Assembly: GCA_003229935.1 (NCBI GenBank)
Contig: QIGD01000078.1
Location: forward strand, 1-8,625
From: Methanobacteriota archaeon
GTDB lineage: Archaea; Hydrothermarchaeota; Hydrothermarchaeia; Hydrothermarchaeales; BMS3B
DNA: 8,625 bases
Direction of reading: 5' to 3'
This document shows, one piece after another, positions 1-5,754 of this stretch. The first letter of the stretch is position 1; each line of letters begins with the position of its first letter. Under the pieces are notes generated by a model that made no database searches, had not been told where the DNA came from, and saw nothing but the letters and a program-made list of their open reading frames with translations. A program made the position numbers and the translations under genes.

Positions 1-97
1 TATGCAAAAGTATATAAGTTTTCATATGTACATACTATATTGTTATATCATGATAGGTTCAGGCCGTTTCAGGTGGAAAGGTCACCATCAAGGATGT

Positions 98-213
98 GTT
101 GAAGAGATTTATGAGAAAAAAGTAACACCCTACGGTAACGGAGCAAAGATTGACTCACAAAAAAATACATCGGACACAAAGTATTCGTGGTAATATTAAA
201 AAGCGATGACAAG
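98..213 (+). pseudogene. Remnant of a DUF2080-type transposon-associated small protein, frameshifted
   Basis: The frame beginning near 98 reads EEIYEKKVTPYGNGAKID, which matches the conserved core (V-T-P-[YF]-G-N-[GS]-A-K/H) of the small archaeal DUF2080 proteins found with transposons. After this core the frame degenerates and stops at 191-193. The neighbouring frame, picked up after a run of seven A residues at 159-165, continues with KKYIGHKVFVVILKSDDK, the expected second half of the family. One missing base near the A-run therefore splits the gene. A second break may lie just upstream, since GKVTIKDV is readable at 75-98 in another frame. The start codon at position 2 of the long open frame is unlikely to be the genuine one. 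No partner transposase is recognisable. The family assignment comes from remembered motif structure, not from a search. Confidence 0.55.
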
Positions 214-463
214 TCCATCACGTTTTTTTGTCCCACACCCGCCCGGAACAGTCTTGGCAGCTTTTCAGGCTACTTTCCATCTCTCCTATGCTCTCAGCCA
301 GTTTACAATATGCTAACAGTATAACAATCACAGGTTAGGTTTTGAATGATGAGCAGAACAACTCCACTTCGTTGATATATTGCAGATGACTGAAAGGCCT
401 GTTGCACATCCTGAAAGTATAGTTTGACAGGCTATCTGGATTATATTATACAAAAATTGTTAT

Positions 464-603
464 AGCATAATAAAGACCGCTGAAGAGTAGGGTGTCAGCA
501 TCATCATTCTGGGAACACATTCAAAGCGCAAGAGTCTGATTATGGACGCGTTGCAGAAGAGGTTGTTGAACTATCACCATGCAGTGTTCTCGTGGTGAAG
601 TAG
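464..603 (+). pseudogene. Decayed C-terminal part of a universal stress protein (UspA family)
   Basis: Two frames joined together spell the C-terminal nucleotide-binding end of a UspA-fold protein. The frame through 467-535 gives IKTAEE, an in-frame TAG (488-490), then GVSIIILGTHSKRKS, which matches the usual AEE-x-G-x-D-x-I-V-x-G-T-H segment. The next frame, from 535, gives SDYGRVAEEVVEL and then SPCSVLVVK ending in a TAG at 601-603. This corresponds to the normal G-S-V-A-E-x-V-x-x-x-x-x-C-P-V-L-V-V ending. The frame changes by one base around 533-535. The N-terminal two thirds of the family (total about 140 residues) is not recognisable upstream. It is a dead fragment, so no function is assigned. 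The motif match is good but was made by eye. Confidence 0.6.
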
Positions 604-834
604 CTAAATCTCATAGCCATAACAACCGATATTAAAGTTAGGTCTTATTGAGAGGCCAATCAATATTTTCATAAATTGTTAATCTGAGGACAGACAGTTT
701 GGTTTTGGGAATGGTATAGGAGAATACCCCCAAAAGGAAATTATCTTAGAATGAAATATATCTAACCACTCAGGGTTATAAATAACCAGAATTTACAAAA
801 ATAAGCAGGAAAACTCACGGGTTTTAGTGTGAAA

Positions 835-907
835 GGATATCAGACGCATAAACACTGAAATTCAGCTGGCAGTAACGTTAAGTTTGCCAGCTTGAATAAA
901 GATATCC
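835..907. repeat. Nested inverted repeats forming a possible cruciform or RNA hairpin
   Basis: The inner arms AGCTGGCA (864-871) and TGCCAGCT (885-892) are perfectly complementary over 8 bp around a 13-nt loop. With one bulged base the pairing extends to ATTC/GAAT (860-896). An outer pair, GGATATC (835-841) and GATATCC (901-907), encloses it. The pairing is direct sequence evidence; the role is unknown. Candidates are a transposon end, an orphan terminator or a regulator site. Confidence 0.6.
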
Positions 908-919
908 ACTCGCCTAATG

Positions 920-948
920 TGAAAATTGGATACTAATCTAAATTTTCA
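920..948. repeat. 8-bp inverted repeat TGAAAATT/AATTTTCA
   Basis: The arms at 920-927 and 941-948 are perfectly complementary and separated by 13 nt, the same arm and loop lengths as the dyad 28 bases upstream, though the arm sequences differ. The AT-rich composition raises the chance that this arose randomly. No function is assigned. Confidence 0.45.
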
Positions 949-1076
949 ATAATCTTCATGATTTATCATCTGTTTTCCCCTATTATCTGTAAATTCTAAA
1001 CTTTTCAAAACTTTGGTTTTAGTTAATATCTGTACACGTGTTGTGAACATAATTGAACATACAGAGGTGATATGAA

Positions 1077-1433
1077 ATGTGTGAAAATGTCCTGCCAGAT
1101 GGTGCATACGATATGCTAAAGAATAATGATGTTATTTTGCTTGATGTACGAACCCCTTCCGAACATGCTCAGGGGTATATTGATGGTGCAAATCTTATAC
1201 CTGTGAACCAGCTGCCATATGTGGCTAACGAGTTACCAAAGGATAAGAAGATACTGCTTTACTGCAGAAGCGGCAGCAGAAGTTATTCAGCCTGCACATA
1301 TCTAAGAGGTCTTGGTTTTAACAATGTCTCCCATATCAATGGGGGTATAATCTCCTGGCTTAGAATGGGACTTCCTATTACAGGTTCCCAGCAGAGTTAT
1401 GGCTCATCAAGAATTGGCAGAAATATTATATAA
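1077..1433 (+). CDS. Single-domain rhodanese-like protein
   Basis: A 118-residue single-domain rhodanese (sulfurtransferase-like) protein, close to the usual 100-110 residues of the one-domain class. The N-terminal hallmark LLDVRTPSEHAQGYIDGA (21-38) carries the conserved D-V-R and the H-x-x-G-x-I-x-G-A pattern. The active-site loop is C63-R-S-G-S-R68, with the persulfide-forming cysteine present, and the C-terminal N-G-G-x-x-x-W motif is at about 88-94. An active enzyme would carry sulfane sulfur on Cys63 and pass it to an acceptor in the cytoplasm. No signal peptide or membrane segment is seen. The ATG at 1077 is preceded by AGGTGA (1065-1070) at 6-nt spacing; an ATG at 1072 is out of frame. 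The gene appears monocistronic and ends in a hairpin just after its stop. The physiological acceptor is unknown. A sulfur role shared with the PAPS-reductase-like protein downstream is only a possibility. Confidence 0.93.
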   Translation: MCENVLPDGAYDMLKNNDVILLDVRTPSEHAQGYIDGANLIPVNQLPYVANELPKDKKILLYCRSGSRSYSACTYLRGLGFNNVSHINGGIISWLRMGLPITGSQQSYGSSRIGRNII

Positions 1434-1435
1434 GA

Positions 1436-1475
1436 GAACCTTAGGAGAATCTAAGGTTCCAAATATTTTTATATT
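1436..1475 (+). terminator. Hairpin terminator after the rhodanese gene
   Basis: GAACCTTAG (1436-1444) and CTAAGGTTC (1451-1459) form a perfect 9-bp stem with a 6-nt loop, starting 3 bases after the rhodanese stop. An A/T-rich tail with a short T-run (1466-1470) follows. Archaeal termination mainly needs T-runs, so the hairpin may instead protect the 3' end of the transcript. Confidence 0.7.
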
Positions 1476-1477
1476 GA

Positions 1478-1494
1478 TTTTTATAAATTTTATG
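1478..1494 (+). promoter_or_regulatory. Putative TATA box for the QueG-like gene
   Basis: The AT-rich element TTTTTATAAATTTTAT lies about 55-70 bases upstream of the TTG start at 1549. An archaeal start site 25 or so bases downstream would leave a leader of about 35-45 nt, consistent with the Shine-Dalgarno sequence of this gene. The upstream terminator supports separate transcription. Confidence 0.4.
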
Positions 1495-1536
1495 AGGATA
1501 CGCTCAACTATTTAGTTATTCAGCCTGCCAGAATAG

Positions 1537-1542
1537 AGGTGA
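1537..1542 (+). promoter_or_regulatory. Shine-Dalgarno site that fixes a TTG start
   Basis: AGGTGA lies 6 nt before the TTG at 1549 and has the same sequence and spacing as the site in front of the rhodanese gene. No in-frame ATG has a comparable site before the conserved region, so TTG is the likely initiation codon. Confidence 0.7.
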
Positions 1543-1548
1543 ATCCCG

Positions 1549-2187
1549 TTGAGAGATGTCCTTAATGTTACACTCGTAGCACAGAGAAAGCTTTATGAGA
1601 GTATTAACACCACCCTCAATGCAGATGGTGCCGACCTTGTAGGAATCTATTACAGTTCTGAGCTTGACGCAGAGATAGGCTATCCATGGGTTAAAAGTGT
1701 CGTGATTTACGGGATTGGAGTAGAAGATGAAGCTCTTCTACTCAATGCAAAGCTGAGAAAGTGGAGTGAAAGGAAACAGTTTGTAGATATCCTGCTTGAT
1801 TATATCGGTAACAGACTTGGTATGGAACTAACTGAAATGGGAGTTAAGGTGAAAGTGCTCTCTGCAGCCCTGCCAGAACTTGACCTTCGAAGACTAGCTG
1901 TAGATGCTGGGCTGGGTTTCTATGGAAAGAACAGCCTTGTAATAACTGAAGAATTCGGTCCAAGGGTGAGATTTGGAGGAGTCTTACTTTCAGTGCCCCT
2001 GAAACACTTCTCAATTGAAATAAATGAGAACCCATGCTTCCACTGCAATAAATGTGTCGAAGCTTGCCCGGCCAGAGCTCTCAATCATGGCTATAATCTG
2101 ATGGCCTGTGACGAGTATAATTCAAGACTTAACAAACATAAAAAATGCACTATGTGTACAGATGTGTGCCCTGTTGGAAAGGAATAA
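1549..2187 (+). CDS. QueG-like double [4Fe-4S] cluster protein, short form
   Basis: A 212-residue protein resembling the central and ferredoxin parts of epoxyqueuosine reductase (QueG) and reductive-dehalogenase-type proteins. Residues about 110-132 hold the signature ELDLRRLAVDAGLGFYGKN, matching the family's A-x-x-A-G-L-G-x-x-G-K-N motif. The C-terminus has a first cluster motif C163-x2-C166-x2-C169-x3-C173-P and a second made of C200-x2-C203-x3-C207-P, with C187 the probable fourth ligand. It ends soon after, so the HEAT-like tail of true QueG (about 350-380 residues) is missing. No membrane segment or signal peptide is seen. Archaea generally make archaeosine rather than queuosine, so epoxyqueuosine reduction is unlikely; a redox or electron-transfer role is inferred and the substrate is unknown. 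Translation starts at TTG behind a strong ribosome site. The gene converges with the PLP-fold gene, 9 bases apart. Confidence 0.85.
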   Translation: MRDVLNVTLVAQRKLYESINTTLNADGADLVGIYYSSELDAEIGYPWVKSVVIYGIGVEDEALLLNAKLRKWSERKQFVDILLDYIGNRLGMELTEMGVKVKVLSAALPELDLRRLAVDAGLGFYGKNSLVITEEFGPRVRFGGVLLSVPLKHFSIEINENPCFHCNKCVEACPARALNHGYNLMACDEYNSRLNKHKKCTMCTDVCPVGKE

Positions 2188-2196
2188 ATGCTTATA

Positions 2197-3171
2197 CTAT
2201 TTCAGGTGACAGCGCCCTCCCAACCATATCTGCCATGGCTTTAAAATCCTCATCACCTCATCACTAAGGCTCACAGCATCAACCTTCTTGAGTTCCACAA
2301 CTATACCTCTATCATTTAATCTTTCATATCTGGGGCATGTGGTTATTAAACTCCTTCCTATGTCAGTAATCATACCATAGGCTCTCGCTCTGTAGGCCAC
2401 CTTTTTTGGGTCGTTGCATAGTATGCCCACTGCTATACCTCTGCTCTCCTGAAATAATGCTTCAGGAATATCCTCCTTGATAACCACTGCTCCCCTGTAA
2501 AGGCTGTCAAGGACATGGTGTGCAAACTTTATTTCCTCGAGCAGACCTGAAGCCACCACTGGAGAAATTCTTGAAGCCTTTATTATCTCCATTGCACCAT
2601 CTAGCTCTTTCCCGCCTATAAAACCTCCCGAAGTTAAATTTAATATCTTCGGAGCCCCTGTTGAGCACACCACAATATCAGCCCTGCCTGAGAAACTGTC
2701 CCCGAAAGCACCTGAAATATCCTCTATAGTTAAAACCCCTTCCTCTCTGCATATCCTCACAATCTCTTCCACAGGTTGTTCTGCCATGTACCCGGCAGAA
2801 GAGGTGAATAGAAAGGCACTGGGGTGGAACTTATGTATGGTATCTTCAAGCTTCTCAGGCTCTATAATTCCACGTTTGGTTTCCAATCCAACAACTTTTT
2901 TCCCCAACATCTCCGGAATGGTTTTAAAACTCTTCCATCCTCCCTGGTCTGGAATTAAAATCTCTCTCCCCGCTATCTTGACTGCAGCCAGAATTGCAGA
3001 ATTTCCACTTGCCATAAGCCTGACTCTCCTACTGAGAGCTTCGGAGAGAACCTTCTCTGCCTCCTTAACCTGAGGGTGCTCTTCTGCTGACTCTACTCCT
3101 TCCCCAAGCTTCATGGCAGCTTCTGCCATAGCCTCCCTTGCCTTTAAGCTAGGCCTTCTATGCATGAACAT
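2197..3171 (-). CDS. DegT/DnrJ/EryC1-like fold-type I PLP-dependent protein, small form
   Basis: A 324-residue protein with the layout of a fold-type I PLP enzyme, most like the DegT/DnrJ/EryC1 aminotransferases but shorter than their usual 360-400 residues. SGNSA at 55-59 sits where the phosphate-binding turn is expected. TIEDISGAFGD (148-158) supplies the Asp (D151) that contacts the pyridine nitrogen, and STGAPKILNLTSGG (170-183) contains the likely Schiff-base lysine K175 in the family context of S-x-x-x-x-K-x-x-x-x-x-x-G-G. The substrate cannot be deduced; there are no sugar-biosynthesis neighbours, so a sugar aminotransferase role is not supported. The ATG at 3171 has no Shine-Dalgarno site but lies about 22-30 bases from a TATA-like element, as expected for a leaderless mRNA; an in-frame ATG two codons later is an alternative. 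It is divergent from cbiH and convergent with the QueG-like gene. Confidence 0.82.
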   Translation of the reverse strand: MFMHRRPSLKAREAMAEAAMKLGEGVESAEEHPQVKEAEKVLSEALSRRVRLMASGNSAILAAVKIAGREILIPDQGGWKSFKTIPEMLGKKVVGLETKRGIIEPEKLEDTIHKFHPSAFLFTSSAGYMAEQPVEEIVRICREEGVLTIEDISGAFGDSFSGRADIVVCSTGAPKILNLTSGGFIGGKELDGAMEIIKASRISPVVASGLLEEIKFAHHVLDSLYRGAVVIKEDIPEALFQESRGIAVGILCNDPKKVAYRARAYGMITDIGRSLITTCPRYERLNDRGIVVELKKVDAVSLSDEVMRILKPWQIWLGGRCHLK

Positions 3172-3222
3172 AGTTTTTTATTATAATAATTGAAATAAAT
3201 AGTTACCCTTTACTCAGAAACT
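3172..3222. promoter_or_regulatory. 51-bp divergent promoter region with a central TATA-like element
   Basis: This is the whole gap between the start codons of the PLP-fold gene (minus) and cbiH (plus). Neither gene has a Shine-Dalgarno site. The AT-rich element AAATAAATA (3193-3201) lies 22-30 bases upstream of both ATGs, because it sits at the exact centre of the gap. That is the spacing expected for TATA-directed leaderless transcripts. A second AT-rich run (3178-3190) may serve the plus strand at a greater distance. The spacing is seen directly; promoter use is inferred. Confidence 0.55.
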
Positions 3223-3966
3223 ATGCTCGGGAAGCTTAGTATAGTTGGTATAGGACCTGGGTATAAGGAGCACATCACTGCAAGAGCAAAGAAGGCAATT
3301 GAAGAAAGCAGTGTTGTGGTTGGGTATAGGAGTTATATAAAGCTCATAGAAGAGCTTGTCGATGATAAGAAGGTTTTCTCCTCTGAAATGAGGCAGGAGA
3401 TTGAGAGGGCAGAAAAAGCTCTATCTCTCGCCCAAGAAGGTGAGAAGGTTGTTATGGTAAGCTCTGGCGATGCAGGGGTTTATGGTATGGCAAGTCCTGT
3501 GCTTGAACTAATGGCTGAGAAGAAGCTAGACGTTGATTTCGAAGTTGTTCCTGGTGTAACCTCAGCCCTTGCAGCCTCTGCTCTTCTGGGCGCACCTCTC
3601 GGCAATGATTTTGCTGTAATAAGTTTAAGTGACCTTCTAACACCCTGGGAGGTGATTGAGAAGCGACTTCATGCAGCCGGTGCTGGAGATTTTGTTATTG
3701 CCATATACAACCCAAAAAGTATGAAGAGAGTAAGGCAGATAGCTCTTGCAAGAGAAATACTTCTGAAATACAGAGATGCAGAAACACCAGTGGGTATTGT
3801 CGCAGATGCCTGCAGAAATGGCGAGAAAGTTGAAATAACCACCCTTAAGGAGATGCTTCATAAAGAGATTGACATGCTCACAACTGTTGTCATAGGAAAT
3901 TCACATAGCTATATATATCAAAAATGGATAATAACCCCGCGGGGATACAGGGTTGGAAAAAGATGA
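3223..3966 (+). CDS. cbiH: Cobalt-precorrin-3 (C17)-methyltransferase CbiH/CobJ
   Basis: A 247-residue SAM-dependent tetrapyrrole methylase of normal length for CbiH. The family features are all present: the N-terminal VGIGPG (8-13), VVGYRSYI (32-39), the SAM-binding SGDAGVYGMA (81-90), PGVTSALAASALLGAPLGNDF (positions 110-130), YNPKS (162-166), and the C-terminal T-x-V-I-G-N-S and ITPRGY motifs. It transfers a methyl group to C17 and contracts the macrocycle ring, converting cobalt-precorrin-3 to cobalt-precorrin-4 in the anaerobic cobalamin pathway in the cytoplasm. Its aerobic counterpart is CobJ. The ATG at 3223 has no ribosome site and probably starts a leaderless transcript. Its TGA stop overlaps the ATG of cbiJ (ATGA at 3963-3966), which indicates translational coupling. 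The other cbi genes are not in this window. Confidence 0.95.
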   Translation: MLGKLSIVGIGPGYKEHITARAKKAIEESSVVVGYRSYIKLIEELVDDKKVFSSEMRQEIERAEKALSLAQEGEKVVMVSSGDAGVYGMASPVLELMAEKKLDVDFEVVPGVTSALAASALLGAPLGNDFAVISLSDLLTPWEVIEKRLHAAGAGDFVIAIYNPKSMKRVRQIALAREILLKYRDAETPVGIVADACRNGEKVEITTLKEMLHKEIDMLTTVVIGNSHSYIYQKWIITPRGYRVGKR

Positions 3967-4703
3967 TAATGCTCCTTGGAGGAACAACAGAGGGCAGAGA
4001 AATAGCAGCTCTTCTAGAAGAAAGAGATTACCACTTCTTTATAACTGTAACAACTAAATTTGGAGAATCCCTTCTTGAGGGAGGAGATATCATAAGGGGA
4101 AAGTTGAATAAAGATAATATGCTAAGAGTTATGAAAGGTAGGAAGGTGAAACTGATAATAGATGCAACCCATCCCTTCGCTGTCGAGGCAAGCAGGAATG
4201 CCATATATGCGGCAAATATAGCAGGAGCTGAATATCTCCGCTATGAGAGGGAGAGTTTTCTGCCTGAAAATGCTACATGTGTTTCAGATTTAAAAGAGGC
4301 AGGAGAGCTTTCAGTGTGTTTTTCAAATATTTTTTATACTGCAGGAAGTAAAGGTTTAAGGGAATTTCTTTCCACTCTTGGACAGGAAAACAGTGTTGTT
4401 GTGAGAGTTATTCCCAGTCCAGAGATTATAGCAGAAGTCGAAGCTCTAGGTATTGCAAGAGAGAATATTGTTGCCATGAAGGGGCCATTCTCAAGAGCAT
4501 TGAATAGAGCCCTTTTCTCAGAGTTCCGTGCTGATGCTGTGATTTCCAAAGAAAGCGGAGAGAAAGGTGGTCTTAGGGAAAAAGCCTTGGCCTGCAGTGA
4601 TTTAGATATACATCTGATAATTATAAGAAGACCCAGAGTTGAGTACCCAAGAACTGTCAACAGCTATTCAGAACTCATGAAGACTATTGAAGAAATCCTT
4701 TAA
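3963..4703 (+). CDS. cbiJ: Cobalt-precorrin-6A reductase CbiJ/CobK
   Basis: A 246-residue precorrin-6A reductase. The N-terminal nucleotide-binding segment MLLGGTTEGREIA (3-15) and the family hallmark IIDATHPFAVEASRNA (65-80) are clear, followed by YTAGSKGL (125-132), PSPE (151-154), AMKGPFS (171-177) and SKESGEKGG (195-203). It uses a nicotinamide cofactor to reduce cobalt-precorrin-6A to 6B, downstream of CbiH in the same pathway. The open frame extends back to an ATG at 3924, but the start at 3963 is preferred: it begins at the family's N-terminus and overlaps the cbiH stop by the classic ATGA. The start at 3924 would add 13 poorly conserved residues inside cbiH. An ATG at 3969 is a further alternative. 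A transposon-end-like hairpin begins 9 bases after the stop and may now terminate the operon. Confidence 0.94.
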   Translation: MIMLLGGTTEGREIAALLEERDYHFFITVTTKFGESLLEGGDIIRGKLNKDNMLRVMKGRKVKLIIDATHPFAVEASRNAIYAANIAGAEYLRYERESFLPENATCVSDLKEAGELSVCFSNIFYTAGSKGLREFLSTLGQENSVVVRVIPSPEIIAEVEALGIARENIVAMKGPFSRALNRALFSEFRADAVISKESGEKGGLREKALACSDLDIHLIIIRRPRVEYPRTVNSYSELMKTIEEIL

Positions 4704-4770
4704 CTCAATCATAGCAAGAAGTCCCCTTGTATAATCTGGGGATGAATTGCTATTTTTTATCATTTTTTGC
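4704..4770 (+). repeat. Putative solo right-end remnant of a TnpB (IS200/IS605-type) element; may act as the cbiHJ terminator
   Basis: TAGCAA (4712-4717) pairs with TTGCTA (4747-4752) and, inside it, TCCCC (4722-4726) pairs with GGGGA (4738-4742) around an 11-nt loop; two T6 runs follow (4753-4758, 4763-4768). Read in the frame of 4703, the DNA gives T-Q-S-stop-Q-E-V-P, which lines up codon for codon with T-P-M-T-Q-E-A-P at the 3' end of the tnpB pseudogene (5641-5664). This suggests a leftover TnpB element end. It is placed as a strong hairpin plus T-run terminator for cbiHJ whatever its origin. Confidence 0.55.
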
Positions 4771-4835
4771 TAAGAATGCCAATTTGCATAAATGTGCAAG
4801 AGATAATGTAATCTATAATGGATATACCTATATTA

Positions 4836-5682
4836 ATGCTAAAAACATATAAATTCAGGTTATATCCAACAAAAAACAGAACGATAAACTTGTTGAGACT
4901 GTAAACACCTGCAGGGAGCTATACAACAGTACTCTTGCTGAGAGAGAAAGACAGTCTGAGTTTTATATATTACCTGTAGAAAAACACTGGCTGACTTATA
5001 AAGACCAGCAAGAAACAAATGAGTATTTACCTCTCGTTCATAGTCAGGTTTTGCAGGATGTTATTCACAGGGTTGATAAGAGTTTTAAGAATTTCTTTAG
5101 ACGTGTTAAAAAGCATGAAAAGCTTGGATACCCACGTTTTAAAGGCTATGCTAGATATAACAGTTTTACCTACCTACAGACAGGATTTTAAATTGTAGGT
5201 AAGAAACTGGAATTATCAAAAATTGGTGATATTAATATTAAACTTCATAGAAGTCTAAAAGGGAAGATTAAAACTTGCACGATAAAGGAAATATAGATGC
5301 ATGATATGCAAACTTTTCTATTAGAATAGATGATTCCTTACCAGAAAAAACAGTGATAAAATCAGCAGTAGGTATTGGTGTGGGTATAAATCCTCTGGTT
5401 GCGTTGGGTAATAGAGAAAAAACAAAACCTCCAAAGTTGCAGTCAGAACACAAGCTGGCTAAAGAACAACGAAAACTATCACGAAAGCAGAAGGGGTCAC
5501 ATAATAGAAATAGACAAATGGTTAAAATGGCTAAGGTTCACAGGCATGTCAGGCAGCAAAGAATGGATTTTCATCAGAAACTTAGCAGGAAGTTTGTGGC
5601 TCAATACGATTTTATGCCTGTTCGAGGTCCAGCACAAGATACACCTATGACTCAGGAAGCGCCCGGCGTAAGCATGGAGTAG
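4836..5682 (+). pseudogene. Degenerate IS200/IS605-family tnpB (orfB) transposon nuclease gene
   Basis: The original start is visible at 4836 (MLKTYKFRLYPTK). A one-base loss in the A-run at 4871-4876 moves the frame, which continues with QNDKLVETVNTCRELYN, the N-terminal helix-turn-helix of OrfB/TnpB, and on to LGYPRFKGYARYNSFTYL. Stops follow at 5189-5191 and 5294-5296. The frame shifts again near 5285-5290, with a TGA at 5302-5304 where Trp is expected. The RuvC-like part begins with AVGIGVGINPLVAL; its second Gly (codon 5377-5379) replaces the catalytic Asp of the usual G-I-D-x-G. SEHKLAKEQRKLSRKQKGS and KVHRHVRQQRMDFHQKLS are well preserved. After VAQYDF (about 5613) the protein jumps to the extreme C-terminal TPMTQEAPGVSME, so the second and third RuvC motifs and the zinc ribbon are deleted. 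It cannot encode an active nuclease. No tnpA is present. Confidence 0.92.
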
Positions 5683-5695
5683 TTCACTGTGGTTA
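5650..5695 (+). mobile_element. Degenerate right end of the TnpB element
   Basis: The sequence around the pseudogene stop (GAAGCGCCC, GCGTAAGC, then TGGAGTAGTTCAC) resembles the short stem of C-run, GCGTAAGC and G-run followed by AGTTCAC found at the 3' ends of many archaeal TnpB elements. The stem is eroded. The true insertion boundary cannot be fixed; it should lie near 5682-5695, just ahead of the next gene's promoter. Confidence 0.45.
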
Positions 5696-5720
5696 AGGCT
5701 TTCTCTACTGAATATGGGAA

Positions 5721-5731
5721 GATTTTTAAGA
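5721..5731 (+). promoter_or_regulatory. Putative TATA box for the PAPS-reductase-like gene
   Basis: ATTTTTAAG (5722-5730) is centred about 29 bases before the ATG at 5755, fitting a leaderless archaeal promoter. There is no Shine-Dalgarno site close to that ATG; GAGAGG at 5730-5735 is about 20 bases away. The element lies just outside the transposon remnant. Confidence 0.4.
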
Positions 5732-5754
5732 GAGGAACACAAGAGTTCAAAATC

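Larger units (their letters stand above)
604..1062. other. Non-coding stretch with dyads, no gene seen
   Basis: This AT-rich stretch between the stress-protein remnant and the rhodanese gene has no open frame with recognisable protein character on either strand and no tRNA or rRNA. Its visible structure is a set of inverted repeats: GGTTAT/ATAACC at 774-787, and the tandem dyads listed separately between 835 and 948. A weak AT-rich element (TTAATAT, about 1023-1029) may be the promoter of the rhodanese gene. Confidence 0.6.

Noticed and set aside
220..322. Short open frame on the minus strand with the protein-like stretch LAESIGEMESSLKSC
   Set aside because: It lacks a start codon with a ribosome site, is only about 33 codons long, and has no recognisable family. 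It may be debris from the same decayed region.
346..393. Possible C/D box guide RNA: ATGATGA (346-352) and CTGA (390-393)
   Set aside because: There is no clear D' or C' box and no terminal stem, and the span is shorter than usual. The boxes are short enough to occur by chance.
3924..3962. ATG at 3924 as the start of cbiJ
   Set aside because: It would create a 43-base overlap inside cbiH and add residues ahead of the normal N-terminal nucleotide-binding strand.
3223..4703. CbiH and CbiJ as part of a larger cobalamin cluster
   Set aside because: The flanking genes on both sides are unrelated, so only the two-gene operon is supported here.
5689..5754. GTG at 5689 as the start of the PAPS-reductase-like gene
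   Set aside because: The extra 22 residues overlap the transposon right end and have no family character; the ATG at 5755 begins at the conserved N-terminus.
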